Source: JAGOUU01 sp964387745 (lineage in GTDB: Bacteria > Pseudomonadota > Gammaproteobacteria > JAGOUU01). Taken from it: a stretch of DNA of 64,000 nucleotides. A model generated the notes under the pieces. It was not told the DNA's origin. It did no database searches and worked only from the letters and a program-made list of their open reading frames with translations. Location: NCBI GenBank assembly GCA_964387745.1, contig CAYLXL010000002.1, positions 1 to 64,000 of the forward strand, written 5' to 3'. The position numbers were made by a program, and so were the translations under genes. Of the stretch, positions 43,397 to 52,847 are shown piece by piece; the first letter of the stretch is position 1; each line of letters opens with the position of its first letter.

Positions 43397-44824
43397 TCAA
43401 TGGACAGAAACTTTTGATTGTTTCTCTTCACAAACTCTAGCGACCCTCGTAGACTTATGCACGATTACTAAAAATATAGAAAAAACTGTAAACATCAATA
43501 ATTCATAACTAAAGTAATTATCGAAATATACTTGTTCTGGCGGTATAAAACTTATAGCAAGGGTAGCAATACTAGAAAACAACCCTACTCCACATGTTAA
43601 ATATAATCCAATTTCACCGCCAGGGATTTTGAAAGGGCGCTGCAAGTGAGGATGATTCTTTCTTAGTTTAATCGCTGCTAAAAAAATAAAAATATAGCCG
43701 AAAAGTGCTAGCTGAGCGGTCAGGATGGACATAACGAAATACGCACTCGTCACGCTTGGCATAATTAAATATATTAAAGATAACGCAGTAAATGTCACAC
43801 CTTGACAAATTAGAATATTTTGCTGAACTCCATGTTTGTTTTTCTTAGCAAAAAATTTTGGCAAACAACCATCTTCAGCAGCAACTAATAATCCTTTACT
43901 GGGACCAATCACCCACATTCCTACTGTCCCTACACTACCTAAAGCAATTAAGAAGCACATAAGGGGGAATAAATAACTCATATGCAAATAAGCAAAAAAA
44001 ACTCTACAAGCATAAAACATACCACTGATTAACCCTGCTTGTAGTTGTTCCCGTGGAATAACTACTGCCACCGCTAACGACGTAGAAATAATGACAGTTA
44101 AAATAATTACGCTAGCCCACAATAATGCTCTGGGAAAGTTTTTTTGTGGGTTGTTTATGTCTCTAGCATGATATGCAGTTATCTCTATCCCAAGTAAACT
44201 ATAAACTATAGTACTCAAAAATATCCAATTATTTGACTCTTCAACTGAAGGTAAAATAGCTTCATAGCTGAAATCGATAACGGGTTTATTACCCTGCATT
44301 AACCAATATAATCCTAGTGTTATTATAACTATAAGAGGCAAAAGTGTTCCAAAAATTGCCGTTATCCGACTTAATAAAGCCGATGCTTCAATCCCCTGCA
44401 TATTAATATAGGTAATTAACCAGTAAACCAGCACAACAACTGAAAATATATAAGAGCTACTACTAGCAAGTTCTGGTGCGTATGGATAAATCAAAGCCAC
44501 ACCCAAAAAAGCTAAAATGGTAGGGTACCAACAAATGTTATATAACCATTGTAACCAAATTACAAATACCGCAAGATCATGTCCGAAGGCTTCTTTAATC
44601 CAAACATACAAGCCGCCGGCGCGCGGCAGAGCACTAGATAACTCAGCTGTTACCAATGCCGAAGGAATTAGAAAAAGTAATCCAGCAGCTAAAAAATAGG
44701 ATATCAAACTATAGCCACATTGAGCGCTTAATGTTATTGACCTTAATATATCCATAGCGATGACTGTCATTAGAATAATAGTCGCCGTAGAGATTGGTTT
44801 TTTATTTGAATTATTTTGTATCAC
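43397..44824 (-). CDS. Amino-acid permease, APC family (GadC-like)
   Basis: A 475-residue protein with about twelve membrane helices. The first helix region holds ALVTAELSSALPRAGGLYVWIKEAFG, the hallmark of the glutamate:GABA antiporter/APC branch, and LGIEITAYHARDINNP.KNFPRAL is the helix-6 region. The substrate is uncertain. The start is GTG at 44824, with AAGGGTGAG just upstream. The gap to the next gene, 44825-45015, carries only a 9-base inverted repeat (44971-44979/45000-45008). Confidence 0.88.
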   Translation of the reverse strand: MIQNNSNKKPISTATIILMTVIAMDILRSITLSAQCGYSLISYFLAAGLLFLIPSALVTAELSSALPRAGGLYVWIKEAFGHDLAVFVIWLQWLYNICWYPTILAFLGVALIYPYAPELASSSSYIFSVVVLVYWLITYINMQGIEASALLSRITAIFGTLLPLIVIITLGLYWLMQGNKPVIDFSYEAILPSVEESNNWIFLSTIVYSLLGIEITAYHARDINNPQKNFPRALLWASVIILTVIISTSLAVAVVIPREQLQAGLISGMFYACRVFFAYLHMSYLFPLMCFLIALGSVGTVGMWVIGPSKGLLVAAEDGCLPKFFAKKNKHGVQQNILICQGVTFTALSLIYLIMPSVTSAYFVMSILTAQLALFGYIFIFLAAIKLRKNHPHLQRPFKIPGGEIGLYLTCGVGLFSSIATLAISFIPPEQVYFDNYFSYELLMFTVFSIFLVIVHKSTRVARVCEEKQSKVSVH

Positions 44825-45015
44825 AAACTCACCCTTTTGAACCAGAGATTATTTTACAATATAAAAATAATAAAAAATATTATTTCTTTAACCAATGGCT
44901 CTTAAAAGAACAAATAACAGAAGTTGCACTCGGATTTGTCAATCCCGTGAAGAGAGAAGCGAACAGCCAGGATCTATCTTTCACAAGCACATGATTTATA
45001 GATAGATCTCTGCTC

Positions 45016-46509
45016 TTATGCTTCACATTTCGGCTGGGGTGAAAATCTTTGAGCTTGTAAAGAAACTTCTGTCATCTCAAATCTTGGCTTAATAAAATTA
45101 CTTTTATTAAACAAAACAAATACTGTCTGTATCAGCACTAATATATCTAATAAACAACTCCGCTTTTTGATATAAAATAAATCATATTCGAGTTGTTGTT
45201 TAATTACAGAGATATTATTCTGGTTTAATGCTTCATCGTAAATTTTTTCATCATAACCCCAAGCAATTAAACCCGGCTTGACAGCAAAACGTTGTTTATA
45301 ATACCAAATTTTGGCAGACAGACCATCTAGCTTTTCTGGTGAAACAACTTGCGGCCCCACAAAACTAATTTGGCTTTTAATTATATTTAGAAGAACAGGA
45401 GAATTTTCTAAATGTAATTTATTGATTAACTTACCAATAAGGCTTGGGTTGTTTTTCTTATTGAGGCAATTAAAACTATAGAGTGAAAAGGGCTTACTAT
45501 GTAAACCTGTCACCAAAGTTTTATTAAATATCTTACCTTTGCGACCGAGGCTTAGCTTTAATAAAATCACGATAGTCAGCAGCAATGGCGCTAATAATAA
45601 TAAACATAGGCAGGCTATGCTTTTATCTAACATTGTTTTATTTAAAATTTGCTGTTTGCTCTGAAATAATTGATTAGTATAAATAACCCAGCTTGGATCT
45701 AAGATATCAAGCTGTTGTCTACCTAATTCCTGCTCATAAAATTCCATTAATTCCATAACAACAATACCATTTTGTTTACACTCAAGTAATTGCGTCATTG
45801 GAAAGTTGCTGCGCCTGTCATCAACTGCAACAACAATCGAATTTATATTATTTTCTAAACAATAGTTTAATAAATTATTGCCAGTTTTAGTGATCATAAC
45901 TAAATCTATAATGTCCTCACGTGATAAACGTTCACGCTCTCCCAATTTATGTACATAACCAACTACCACCGTCTGTAATTCTACAACTTTTTCTAATGAT
46001 TGTTTTAATTGCAGAGCCTTATTGCCTGTCCCCAAAATCACTGTGCGAGATTTAGTAGCAGTAGGCTTTGTACTTACTGCAAAAATAATCCTATTAATCA
46101 CAAAAAATATATAAGAATACGTTACACTTGCCAACCATACGTACCTACCGACATCTAGCATCGCAAACCAATATGAAATATTGTTTAATACAACAAGTAA
46201 CAATGTCATTCCAAGGAGCCCGCGAAGATACTGTTCTTGTAAATATAGATTCATATAGTTTTGATAAAGCCCAACCAAAGAATTACACAGACAAGCGATA
46301 ACCCCGTAACTCAATGCAATGATTATCAGATCTAATAAATAGCTACCTTGATTAAATCCAATGTAATTAAATATTACCCAGTTCGAATTAGTGATAACAG
46401 CTAATATAAACGACAGAATATAGAGAGTGTACTCTACACTCAATAACTTGAATAATTGTTTACCGGTATAAAACCGATAGTCTTGAATAGCGATCATTTT
46501 TTTCCCCAT
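45016..46509 (-). CDS. Polyprenyl-phosphate sugar-phosphotransferase-like protein, degenerate
   Basis: A 497-residue protein laid out like WcaJ/PglC-type enzymes: four N-terminal membrane helices (about 20-140), a Rossmann-like middle (TVILGTGNKALQLKQSL...) and a C-terminal transferase domain after another membrane segment (about 298-320). Typical blocks are altered: KFRSM appears as SFNCL, LDELPQL as LENSPVL and VGPRP as VGPQV. The Asp-Glu catalytic pair is therefore changed. ATG at 46497 with GGGGA before it is an alternative start. It is not flanked by glycan genes. Confidence 0.75.
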   Translation of the reverse strand: MGKKMIAIQDYRFYTGKQLFKLLSVEYTLYILSFILAVITNSNWVIFNYIGFNQGSYLLDLIIIALSYGVIACLCNSLVGLYQNYMNLYLQEQYLRGLLGMTLLLVVLNNISYWFAMLDVGRYVWLASVTYSYIFFVINRIIFAVSTKPTATKSRTVILGTGNKALQLKQSLEKVVELQTVVVGYVHKLGERERLSREDIIDLVMITKTGNNLLNYCLENNINSIVVAVDDRRSNFPMTQLLECKQNGIVVMELMEFYEQELGRQQLDILDPSWVIYTNQLFQSKQQILNKTMLDKSIACLCLLLLAPLLLTIVILLKLSLGRKGKIFNKTLVTGLHSKPFSLYSFNCLNKKNNPSLIGKLINKLHLENSPVLLNIIKSQISFVGPQVVSPEKLDGLSAKIWYYKQRFAVKPGLIAWGYDEKIYDEALNQNNISVIKQQLEYDLFYIKKRSCLLDILVLIQTVFVLFNKSNFIKPRFEMTEVSLQAQRFSPQPKCEA

Positions 46510-46587
46510 ATAGCTTTATGCACATAATTATTTCTAGTAAATCAAAGGATTTGTCTTTATAATTTACTAAAAATTTTATTACTTAAT

Positions 46588-47589
46588 ATGCAATCAAAAA
46601 CTGCTGTTTTACTTGTAAATCTTGGAACTCCAACATCAACTTCACTCAAAGCAGTGCGAGTTTTCTTACGCGAATTTTTGCTGGATCCTCGCGTCATAGA
46701 CTTACCCGCGCCTATACGCAACATTTTAGTGAATTGTTTTATAGTCCCTTTTAGAGGATTTAAAACAGCCCAAGCTTATCGAGAGATCTGGACTAATGAA
46801 GGCTCACCCCTATTAGTCAATTCACGTAAATTACAACAAAAACTTAACAAAAATTTAAACAACAAGAATTCTCATTCTCACCAAGCTGATTCATCTACTG
46901 AAAACACAACTTATGATGTATTGTTAGCCATGCGCTATGGACAACCTACACTTAAAAGCATTATGGATCAACTTGAACATAACAACTATACCCGTATAAT
47001 CATTCTACCGCTCTTCCCGCAGTATGCATCAGCGACAAGCGGCTCGGCCCTTGAGAAATCTCTTAAATATTTATCTGACTTTAGATATTTTCCTGAAATT
47101 TGTTGTATCAATGAATTTTATTTGAATTCTGGCTATCTTCAAAGCGTTGCAGCTATTCTAAAAAAACATTTAACTGCAAATCAGCATGTTTTATTTAGTT
47201 ATCATGGTCTTCCTGAAAGACAAGCTAAACAAACGGGCTATAGCGAACAATGTTATGCAACTACTAAAGGAATTGTAGAAGTCCTGCAGTTAAGCAAAGA
47301 AAATTACTCAACTAGTTTCCAATCTCGCCTGGGTAAATTACCGTGGACTGGGCCTTATACTGTCGACATTATAAAAGATTTACGCAAGAGAAATATAAAA
47401 GATCTTTTAGTTGTTTGTCCATCATTTGTTACTGATTGTTTAGAAACACTAGAAGAAATTGGCGTTCAATTAACAGAAGAATGGTTAGAGCTTGGTGGTA
47501 CATCTTTAAAACTAGTCCCCTGCCTTAATGACGATGATCATTGGGTAGAATCTTTAGCTCAGTTAATAAAAACTAAATTTACTGCATAA
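46588..47589 (+). CDS. hemH: Ferrochelatase
   Basis: A 333-residue enzyme inserting iron into protoporphyrin IX. VLLVNLGTP (7-15), FLREFLLDPRVIDLP, the catalytic His in LFSYHGLPER and the GRLGKLPWTGPYT...CPSFVTDCLETLEEI block are present (the first as SRLGK). It lies divergently from the sugar transferase, with 78 bases between. Start ATG. Confidence 0.96.
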   Translation: MQSKTAVLLVNLGTPTSTSLKAVRVFLREFLLDPRVIDLPAPIRNILVNCFIVPFRGFKTAQAYREIWTNEGSPLLVNSRKLQQKLNKNLNNKNSHSHQADSSTENTTYDVLLAMRYGQPTLKSIMDQLEHNNYTRIIILPLFPQYASATSGSALEKSLKYLSDFRYFPEICCINEFYLNSGYLQSVAAILKKHLTANQHVLFSYHGLPERQAKQTGYSEQCYATTKGIVEVLQLSKENYSTSFQSRLGKLPWTGPYTVDIIKDLRKRNIKDLLVVCPSFVTDCLETLEEIGVQLTEEWLELGGTSLKLVPCLNDDDHWVESLAQLIKTKFTA

Positions 47590-47601
47590 CAAGTTTTCAG
47601 C

Positions 47602-47629
47602 TTGTATGTTTTAATGCCCATGATATATT
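47602..47629 (+). promoter_or_regulatory. Promoter of the Gly/Pro-rich mini-gene
   Basis: TTGTAT (47602-47607), 16 bases, TATATT (47624-47629), about 55 bases before the mini-gene ATG. Confidence 0.5.
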
Positions 47630-47683
47630 TATAACTGTAGTTATAGTGAATTTAATGCATCTAATCATACAGGAGTTAATATC

Positions 47684-47815
47684 ATGGCTGGTAATAAAAC
47701 AAACACACCTAGCAATCCAGGTAAACCAGGTCAACCAGGCGGTAAGCATGGTCAACCAAGTGGTAAACCAGGACAAGGCAACCCAGGCGCAGGCAAAACT
47801 GGCGGTAAAAAGTAA
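47684..47815 (+). CDS. Gly/Pro/Lys-rich mini-protein, 43 residues
   Basis: Not recognised. Frame from ATG at 47684 to TAA at 47815. AGGAG lies eight bases upstream, a near-perfect ribosome-binding site. The product is hydrophilic, strongly basic and almost only Gly, Pro, Lys, Gln, Asn, Ser and Thr, with collagen-like stretches (NPGKPGQPGG, SGKPGQG, NPGAGKTGGKK). There is no signal peptide and no hydrophobic residue beyond Met and Ala. A promoter-like sequence precedes it and a terminator follows, so it looks like an independent, well-translated unit. The function is unknown. Confidence 0.75.
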   Translation: MAGNKTNTPSNPGKPGQPGGKHGQPSGKPGQGNPGAGKTGGKK

Positions 47816-47822
47816 TTTGTAC

Positions 47823-47849
47823 AAGCCGGGAAATTAATTTTCCTGGCTT
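47823..47849 (+). terminator. Terminator of the mini-gene
   Basis: An 11-base stem AAGCCGGGAAA/TTTCCTGGCTT with one G-T wobble, a short loop and GATTTAATT after it, eight bases past the stop codon. Confidence 0.7.
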
Positions 47850-47984
47850 GATTTAATTAAACATCCTCATCGTAGATAAAAACTCATAAATATTCTTAGC
47901 AACTATTATCATTTTGATTGTATACTAAGCAACAATTAATTATTATCTGTACACATATAGCACCATAGTTCTTGTGTAGTCATC

Positions 47985-49520
47985 ATGCCTCAATGGATTA
48001 GAAGTTTTTTTACATCTACTGACAATAGTCTGCCTCCACCTTATTGGCTCGACTCTTCTGAATTTAAAGAGTCTCCTACTCTACAACGATTACACACCAA
48101 GTGGTTGCATGAAAAACCTAAGTTAAGCTTTTGGACCTGGATAAAAAATAATCACTCAGCTTTTTATGCAAATCCTAATAATCAAAAACTTTTGGCATCA
48201 AAAAAAATTAGAAATCAATACCTAAAATCCATTATATTAAAAGCGGCCTCTTTTTATCGAAACACAAAAAAAGCTGGGGTTTCACATTCATTCTGGCTTG
48301 AAGCCATGGATCCAAAACACAGAAATATTTTTTTCCTACAAAATATCTCTACAGTTTGGCTAAAAGACACTAAATCAAAATTAAATTTATGGCAATGGCT
48401 AGACAGCAAGAAACTTGATGACATACGAACCGAGTATTTATCAAACTATGGGCGCCAAGAATATTTATTACGATATGACACACAAAATGGCCTTATCTAC
48501 CGTGGCACAGAAAAACAACCTTTTGATACTTCTATTTTAGATACCGATGATAATCAAGCAATGTTCGTGATGGATTTGTATCATAATGTTTATGTCAGAG
48601 AATGTAACAGGTCAAGATTCAAACATTCGTCATTTTTATCTGGAAAACAAGTGATAGCCGCTGGTATGATCAAAATCATATCAGGTAAAATTCATACAAT
48701 TGATGATGATAGTGGTCATTATAGAGTTGAAGCTATACATCTAGAAAATGCACTGCAATATATTCCAAAATCCGTTCTTATTGACGGTTGCATCGTCAGG
48801 TCCCGCACCGCCTATCACTACTGGGGTGTACCTGTAAAAGTAATTGTGCCCGCTATCGGAAAAACACCAACAGAAATGATAAATATATTATTGAGCTTGC
48901 TAGCGGATCTGCTAAAACAAAATGATAAAACATACACTTTTTTGCGTTTTACAAGAATAGCTCACCCAACGAGCAGGCAAATGCATGAATTACGAAAATC
49001 ATTTATTGTATTACAAGATAAGGCTCAAAATTACATCTCCAACCCTAATCAAATAAACTATGATAAGCTTAGTAACCATGCGTTTCTTTTGATAAGCGCA
49101 ATTATTAGAAGTTATAATCAAGCACTGCGTAATTTGACATTGAAAGATTTAATGTTAAATGCAACAACTAATGCTGTCTCCTATGTCTCATGCTACATAG
49201 AATATATTTTCACTTTTATCTTGGTTAGACAGTCTCTGGCTACTGCTAAATTTAACAAAGGCAAGGATGATTTGATCGAAAGTATAAGTATCTTCAAACT
49301 ATATTGTATAGAGCTATTAAAATCTTGTGATGAGAAACACAAAGTTGCATTATCGAGCACTAAAATGCAAGAACCTGTAACGATAACAAGAAACCCAACC
49401 ACTACATTATTTTCGATTAGAACCCCTATGGCTAAATTGAGCCCATCACTTAGTATTTTTGATACTATGCATAGCGATCGGCCTGCTCTAAGCGCCTTAT
49501 CAATTGAGCCGAACCAATAA
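47985..49520 (+). CDS. Orphan 511-residue protein, effector candidate
   Basis: No confident family. The first 150 residues hold two similar segments (WLHEKPKLSFWTWIKNN and WLKDTKSKLNLWQWLDSKKL). Residues about 195-275 read FVMDLYHNVYV...FKHSSFL.GK.V.AAGMI.I.SGKIHTI.D.SGHY, a pattern that I associate with uncharacterised proteins of pathogenic and intracellular bacteria; this is from memory and unverified. The remainder is helical, with a hydrophobic patch near 395-415. There is no signal peptide. It is followed after 41 bases by the membrane sulfatase-like gene. Confidence 0.65.
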   Translation: MPQWIRSFFTSTDNSLPPPYWLDSSEFKESPTLQRLHTKWLHEKPKLSFWTWIKNNHSAFYANPNNQKLLASKKIRNQYLKSIILKAASFYRNTKKAGVSHSFWLEAMDPKHRNIFFLQNISTVWLKDTKSKLNLWQWLDSKKLDDIRTEYLSNYGRQEYLLRYDTQNGLIYRGTEKQPFDTSILDTDDNQAMFVMDLYHNVYVRECNRSRFKHSSFLSGKQVIAAGMIKIISGKIHTIDDDSGHYRVEAIHLENALQYIPKSVLIDGCIVRSRTAYHYWGVPVKVIVPAIGKTPTEMINILLSLLADLLKQNDKTYTFLRFTRIAHPTSRQMHELRKSFIVLQDKAQNYISNPNQINYDKLSNHAFLLISAIIRSYNQALRNLTLKDLMLNATTNAVSYVSCYIEYIFTFILVRQSLATAKFNKGKDDLIESISIFKLYCIELLKSCDEKHKVALSSTKMQEPVTITRNPTTTLFSIRTPMAKLSPSLSIFDTMHSDRPALSALSIEPNQ

Positions 49521-49561
49521 GATAGTTATACTGTTTAGCAAAATATTATTTAGGAAGTTTT

Positions 49562-51520
49562 ATGTCCCTACTGAAATCTCGAATTAATTCATTATTCCGT
49601 ACATCTATAGCTAATATACCAGTGAATTTATCCACTGTTATTGCCAGAGCTTTCGTTTTCTCTGCTATCCTAACTCTTCTGTATTGCCGGCTAATCATCT
49701 GGAGATCTTTTGCAGATACTAATAGTAGCTTATTTTGGAACCTAGTCTCTATTTTAGCATTCTCTTGGCAAGATTTTATTGTGTTAATTTTGTTAGCAGG
49801 GTGCGCTTGGATTCTTGAAAAACGACGTTCCTCTTGGCAGTATTCGATCATCATAATGTTACTAGCATTACTTGTGATGTTTGTGACTGTCGCAAACGTA
49901 TATGCTATGCATATTGTTGGCAGCCCACTCGATAGCTCTTGGTTAGGTGAACTTAATTTGCGCGATGCCGGCACTACCTGGCCAATGATCACTACGTATA
50001 TTTCTGCTAGCATGAAGAAATTAGCAGTTATCAGCTTTATTATTGTACCACTGATCTGTCTAATCATCTCCAGGTTCCTTGTCAAACGATTGACAGCTTG
50101 TCTAATACTATTATTTGTAGGGGCTTTTGCTGCATTTATTTGCCAATTAGCGATTGGCGCGGCAAGCCTACCCGCAGAAAAACGTTTTACATTTACTAAC
50201 CCAGTTTTTACTGAGTTGCATAATCTTGTGTCGCCATCGAAGAACCTGAAATATCTCAACGGCAAAGTTAAAACACAAGCCACTATTAACAAACCTTCCT
50301 ACCAACAGCAACCAGTGCATGCAGCAACTTTTGACTGTTGTCGCGACCAGAACATTGTATTTATCACTATTGATACCGTACCACAAAAAGCAATCGAACG
50401 AGCGCTATCTACAAATACGACATCGAAGTATCCTAATCTATCTGAGTTATTCAATAATGGTATTGTTTTCAAAAATTTTTATGCAAATTTTCCATTATCA
50501 GCCCAGTCTATGGGATCCATGGCGACAAGTGTGCATCCTAGTTTCTCACCTGTTTTAACAACCATGGAAGAACTGCAAGATAAAGAAGTTGAGATTTTGT
50601 CATCTGTACTTTCACATCATGGGTACCATAATGCTCTTTTTATGAGTGGTCAGCTTAAATATGCAGGAGCTTATGCAATGATGAAAGGTAGGGGTTTTGA
50701 TACTATCATAGATAGTGATACCATCAAGTGCAACACTGATGATAACGAAGCTATGGCACTTTATGCGCATCTGGGTGATGATTGCACTGCGCAAGCGGCT
50801 TCGCGCTGGATTAATGATCATGGTAACAAAAAATTCTTTCTTTGGGTGTGGTTCACTAATCCACACTCTCCTTATTTTGTTCGTGCAAGAGCAAAGACTG
50901 GTGGAACATTAGGGTCCGCAGAACAACACATGGCTGCTCTTGCAGAAACAGACACTGCTATAGGTGTCTTACGTAATAAGCTAAAAACCAAAAGGATCTT
51001 AGATAAAACAATATTCGTTATTGTTGGTGATCATGGTGAAGCATTTGGTGAGCATGGGCAACTTAATCATGGCTCCTCAGTTTACGAAGAACAAGTACAT
51101 GTACCATTAGTCTTTTCGGGCGGTAATTTACCTAGTCACTCTCAGCAATTATATACTATTGGGAGTATGGTTGATCTTGCACCAAGCATTTTAGATATTG
51201 TCGGCATTTCATCACCAACAGGCTGGCAAGGCCGAAGTCTATTTGCTAAAGATCATCCTAATCAGGCATTTTTTGCTAGTCGACGTAGCGGTAAAATGGT
51301 TGGATTACGAGTTGGTAATATCAAATATATTCTATCAAATCTTGAGGAAGGTATTATAGCTTATAACCTAGAGAAAGATCCGGGTGAACAAAAACCATTC
51401 CGCTTAGATACTGATACTGAGAAAAAAATTATGACCAAAATTTCAGGTTATGTTGCCTATAGAAAAGCTATGAGATGGCCAACTAAAGCAACCAATTCTA
51501 ATGAAATAAGAGCTGCATGA
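49562..51520 (+). CDS. Membrane sulfatase/LtaS-like phosphotransferase family protein
   Basis: A 652-residue protein with five N-terminal membrane helices (to about residue 205) and a periplasmic alkaline-phosphatase-fold domain. Metal and catalytic landmarks are NIVFITIDT (about 261-269), the nucleophile region NFPLSAQSMGSMATS, and VGDHGEAFGEHGQLNHGSSVYEEQVHVPLVFSGG (about 500-532), then DLAPSILDI. Relatives transfer phosphoglycerol or phosphoethanolamine, or hydrolyse sulfate esters; the reaction cannot be decided. AGGAAG precedes the ATG. Confidence 0.85.
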   Translation: MSLLKSRINSLFRTSIANIPVNLSTVIARAFVFSAILTLLYCRLIIWRSFADTNSSLFWNLVSILAFSWQDFIVLILLAGCAWILEKRRSSWQYSIIIMLLALLVMFVTVANVYAMHIVGSPLDSSWLGELNLRDAGTTWPMITTYISASMKKLAVISFIIVPLICLIISRFLVKRLTACLILLFVGAFAAFICQLAIGAASLPAEKRFTFTNPVFTELHNLVSPSKNLKYLNGKVKTQATINKPSYQQQPVHAATFDCCRDQNIVFITIDTVPQKAIERALSTNTTSKYPNLSELFNNGIVFKNFYANFPLSAQSMGSMATSVHPSFSPVLTTMEELQDKEVEILSSVLSHHGYHNALFMSGQLKYAGAYAMMKGRGFDTIIDSDTIKCNTDDNEAMALYAHLGDDCTAQAASRWINDHGNKKFFLWVWFTNPHSPYFVRARAKTGGTLGSAEQHMAALAETDTAIGVLRNKLKTKRILDKTIFVIVGDHGEAFGEHGQLNHGSSVYEEQVHVPLVFSGGNLPSHSQQLYTIGSMVDLAPSILDIVGISSPTGWQGRSLFAKDHPNQAFFASRRSGKMVGLRVGNIKYILSNLEEGIIAYNLEKDPGEQKPFRLDTDTEKKIMTKISGYVAYRKAMRWPTKATNSNEIRAA

Positions 51521-51568
51521 ACAATTATTTTATCTAAAACAAATCACAAATACTCAATAAGTACGTAA

Positions 51569-51694
51569 TTATTCACGCTCTTTAAGTTGAACGGATTACT
51601 TCTTCCCCTTGGGGAAGTACCTGAGCGAAGTGAAGGGGATGGGGTAAATCTTGAGTACCTCTACGGACGTGAACAATACGATCAACTTAAGAGA
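51569..51694. repeat. Scrambled inverted-repeat element
   Basis: ATTATTCACG (51569-51578) is complementary, with one mismatch, to CGTGAACAAT (51667-51676), and TTAAGTTGA (51582-51590) to TCAACTTAA (51682-51690). Between them is CTTCCCCTTGGGGAAG (51602-51617), a 7-base hairpin. The order A-B-A'-B' would favour a pseudoknot or a rearranged element. There is no gene in 51521-51741. Confidence 0.5.
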
Positions 51695-51741
51695 TTATGT
51701 CACGTAAAAAAACATGTATTTCCGCACAAAACTCAAACACT

Positions 51742-52710
51742 TTATTGAGTAATTTTTTTACATTCTAAAGCAAACATCAAATCAGTCAGTTCATGCACAG
51801 CCCTAACTTCTAAATTGGCCTTAGCTAGCAAAGCCTTAAAATTATCCAAGGATCTTTCCTTGCCAGCTAATATGGTTAAGAGATATAAATCAATCGATGA
51901 TAGTAATTTCGCATTTTTACTGACATCTAATAAGCCTTCAAAAATGAACAATCTAGCATCTACGCCCATTGAACTCTCGACATTTTTTAATATTAACTCT
52001 GCCTGCTGATCATTCCAATCATGTAATATTCTTTTCAGAATATAATCATTAGCTTTAATATTCACTTCATCAAAAAAACTTCCGACAACTTTACTAGCAT
52101 TTTGATAAATAAGCTTATTTTCAACGTTAGGCAAATCAAAAAGAATAGCTCCTGTAACTTTCGGATGCTTCGATAGAATTTCATTCAATAACTGACCATT
52201 ACCTCCACCAATATCAGCTACGATGCCATTAAAACTTATACTTTTCGCTATTATGGCGTCTTCTTGCCTTGAAATAATCAACATGGCTTCATCGAATCTT
52301 TTTGATAATTTCATATCACTCTTTAAAGATGAGAAGTAATCTGTTTGATAAAGCTGATTAAATGAAGCCTTACCTGTTCTGATTGAATGTGTTAAATTAC
52401 CTAATGAATTCCACCTGGATTCATCATCATGCAGCAAAAACGGTTTAATAGTATTAGGATGAGTAGCAACCATGGTCTCAGAAAAATCTGTATTAACATA
52501 AAAATTATCTTCTGATTTATAAAAAACTTGATTTAAGCAAAGCAGATTCATTAGCCTAGTCAAGGCATCTTGATTTGTCCCAGTAAGCTCACAAAGCTCT
52601 TTAATTTGCATAGACCTCTCGGCAAGAGCATCCGCCAAATCTAAGTCGCAGGCAACATATAAGGCTCGAGATAGAACAACAGTTTCTAAAATTTTAAAAA
52701 TATTTATCAT
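51742..52710 (-). CDS. SAM-dependent O-methyltransferase (hydroxyindole/plant OMT-like)
   Basis: A 322-residue protein with an N-terminal winged-helix dimerisation domain (LCELTGTNQDALTRLMNLL...) and a SAM domain: VADIGGGNGQLL (about 164-175), LPNVENK and the family hallmark LKRILHDWND..A..IL.N (about 229-246). These are the Methyltransf_2 O-methyltransferases. The substrate is unknown; there are no biosynthetic neighbours. Start ATG. Confidence 0.87.
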   Translation of the reverse strand: MINIFKILETVVLSRALYVACDLDLADALAERSMQIKELCELTGTNQDALTRLMNLLCLNQVFYKSEDNFYVNTDFSETMVATHPNTIKPFLLHDDESRWNSLGNLTHSIRTGKASFNQLYQTDYFSSLKSDMKLSKRFDEAMLIISRQEDAIIAKSISFNGIVADIGGGNGQLLNEILSKHPKVTGAILFDLPNVENKLIYQNASKVVGSFFDEVNIKANDYILKRILHDWNDQQAELILKNVESSMGVDARLFIFEGLLDVSKNAKLLSSIDLYLLTILAGKERSLDNFKALLAKANLEVRAVHELTDLMFALECKKITQ

Positions 52711-52847
52711 AATAATTCATCAGTAGTTTTATTTTTTAGAGAATAATAACGCTAACTACTCGACAAGATAGATCAAAGCAATCCTAGTTTTTTGGAATAG
52801 ATATATGAACTGAAGCTTGATACGCCAACCTAACCTGTTGATTAAAT

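Noticed and set aside
44971..45008. 9-base inverted repeat as a terminator of the sugar-transferase gene
   Set aside because: The loop is long (20 bases) and no T-tract follows on the minus strand; left as an unassigned repeat.
47597..47824. 75-codon Trp/Thr-rich frame opposite the Gly/Pro mini-gene
   Set aside because: The plus strand has promoter, ribosome-binding site and terminator in the right order; the minus frame is its shadow.
49546..50292. 248-codon open frame opposite the sulfatase-like gene
   Set aside because: The plus-strand frame has membrane helices and catalytic motifs; the antisense frame has neither a signal nor a plausible start.
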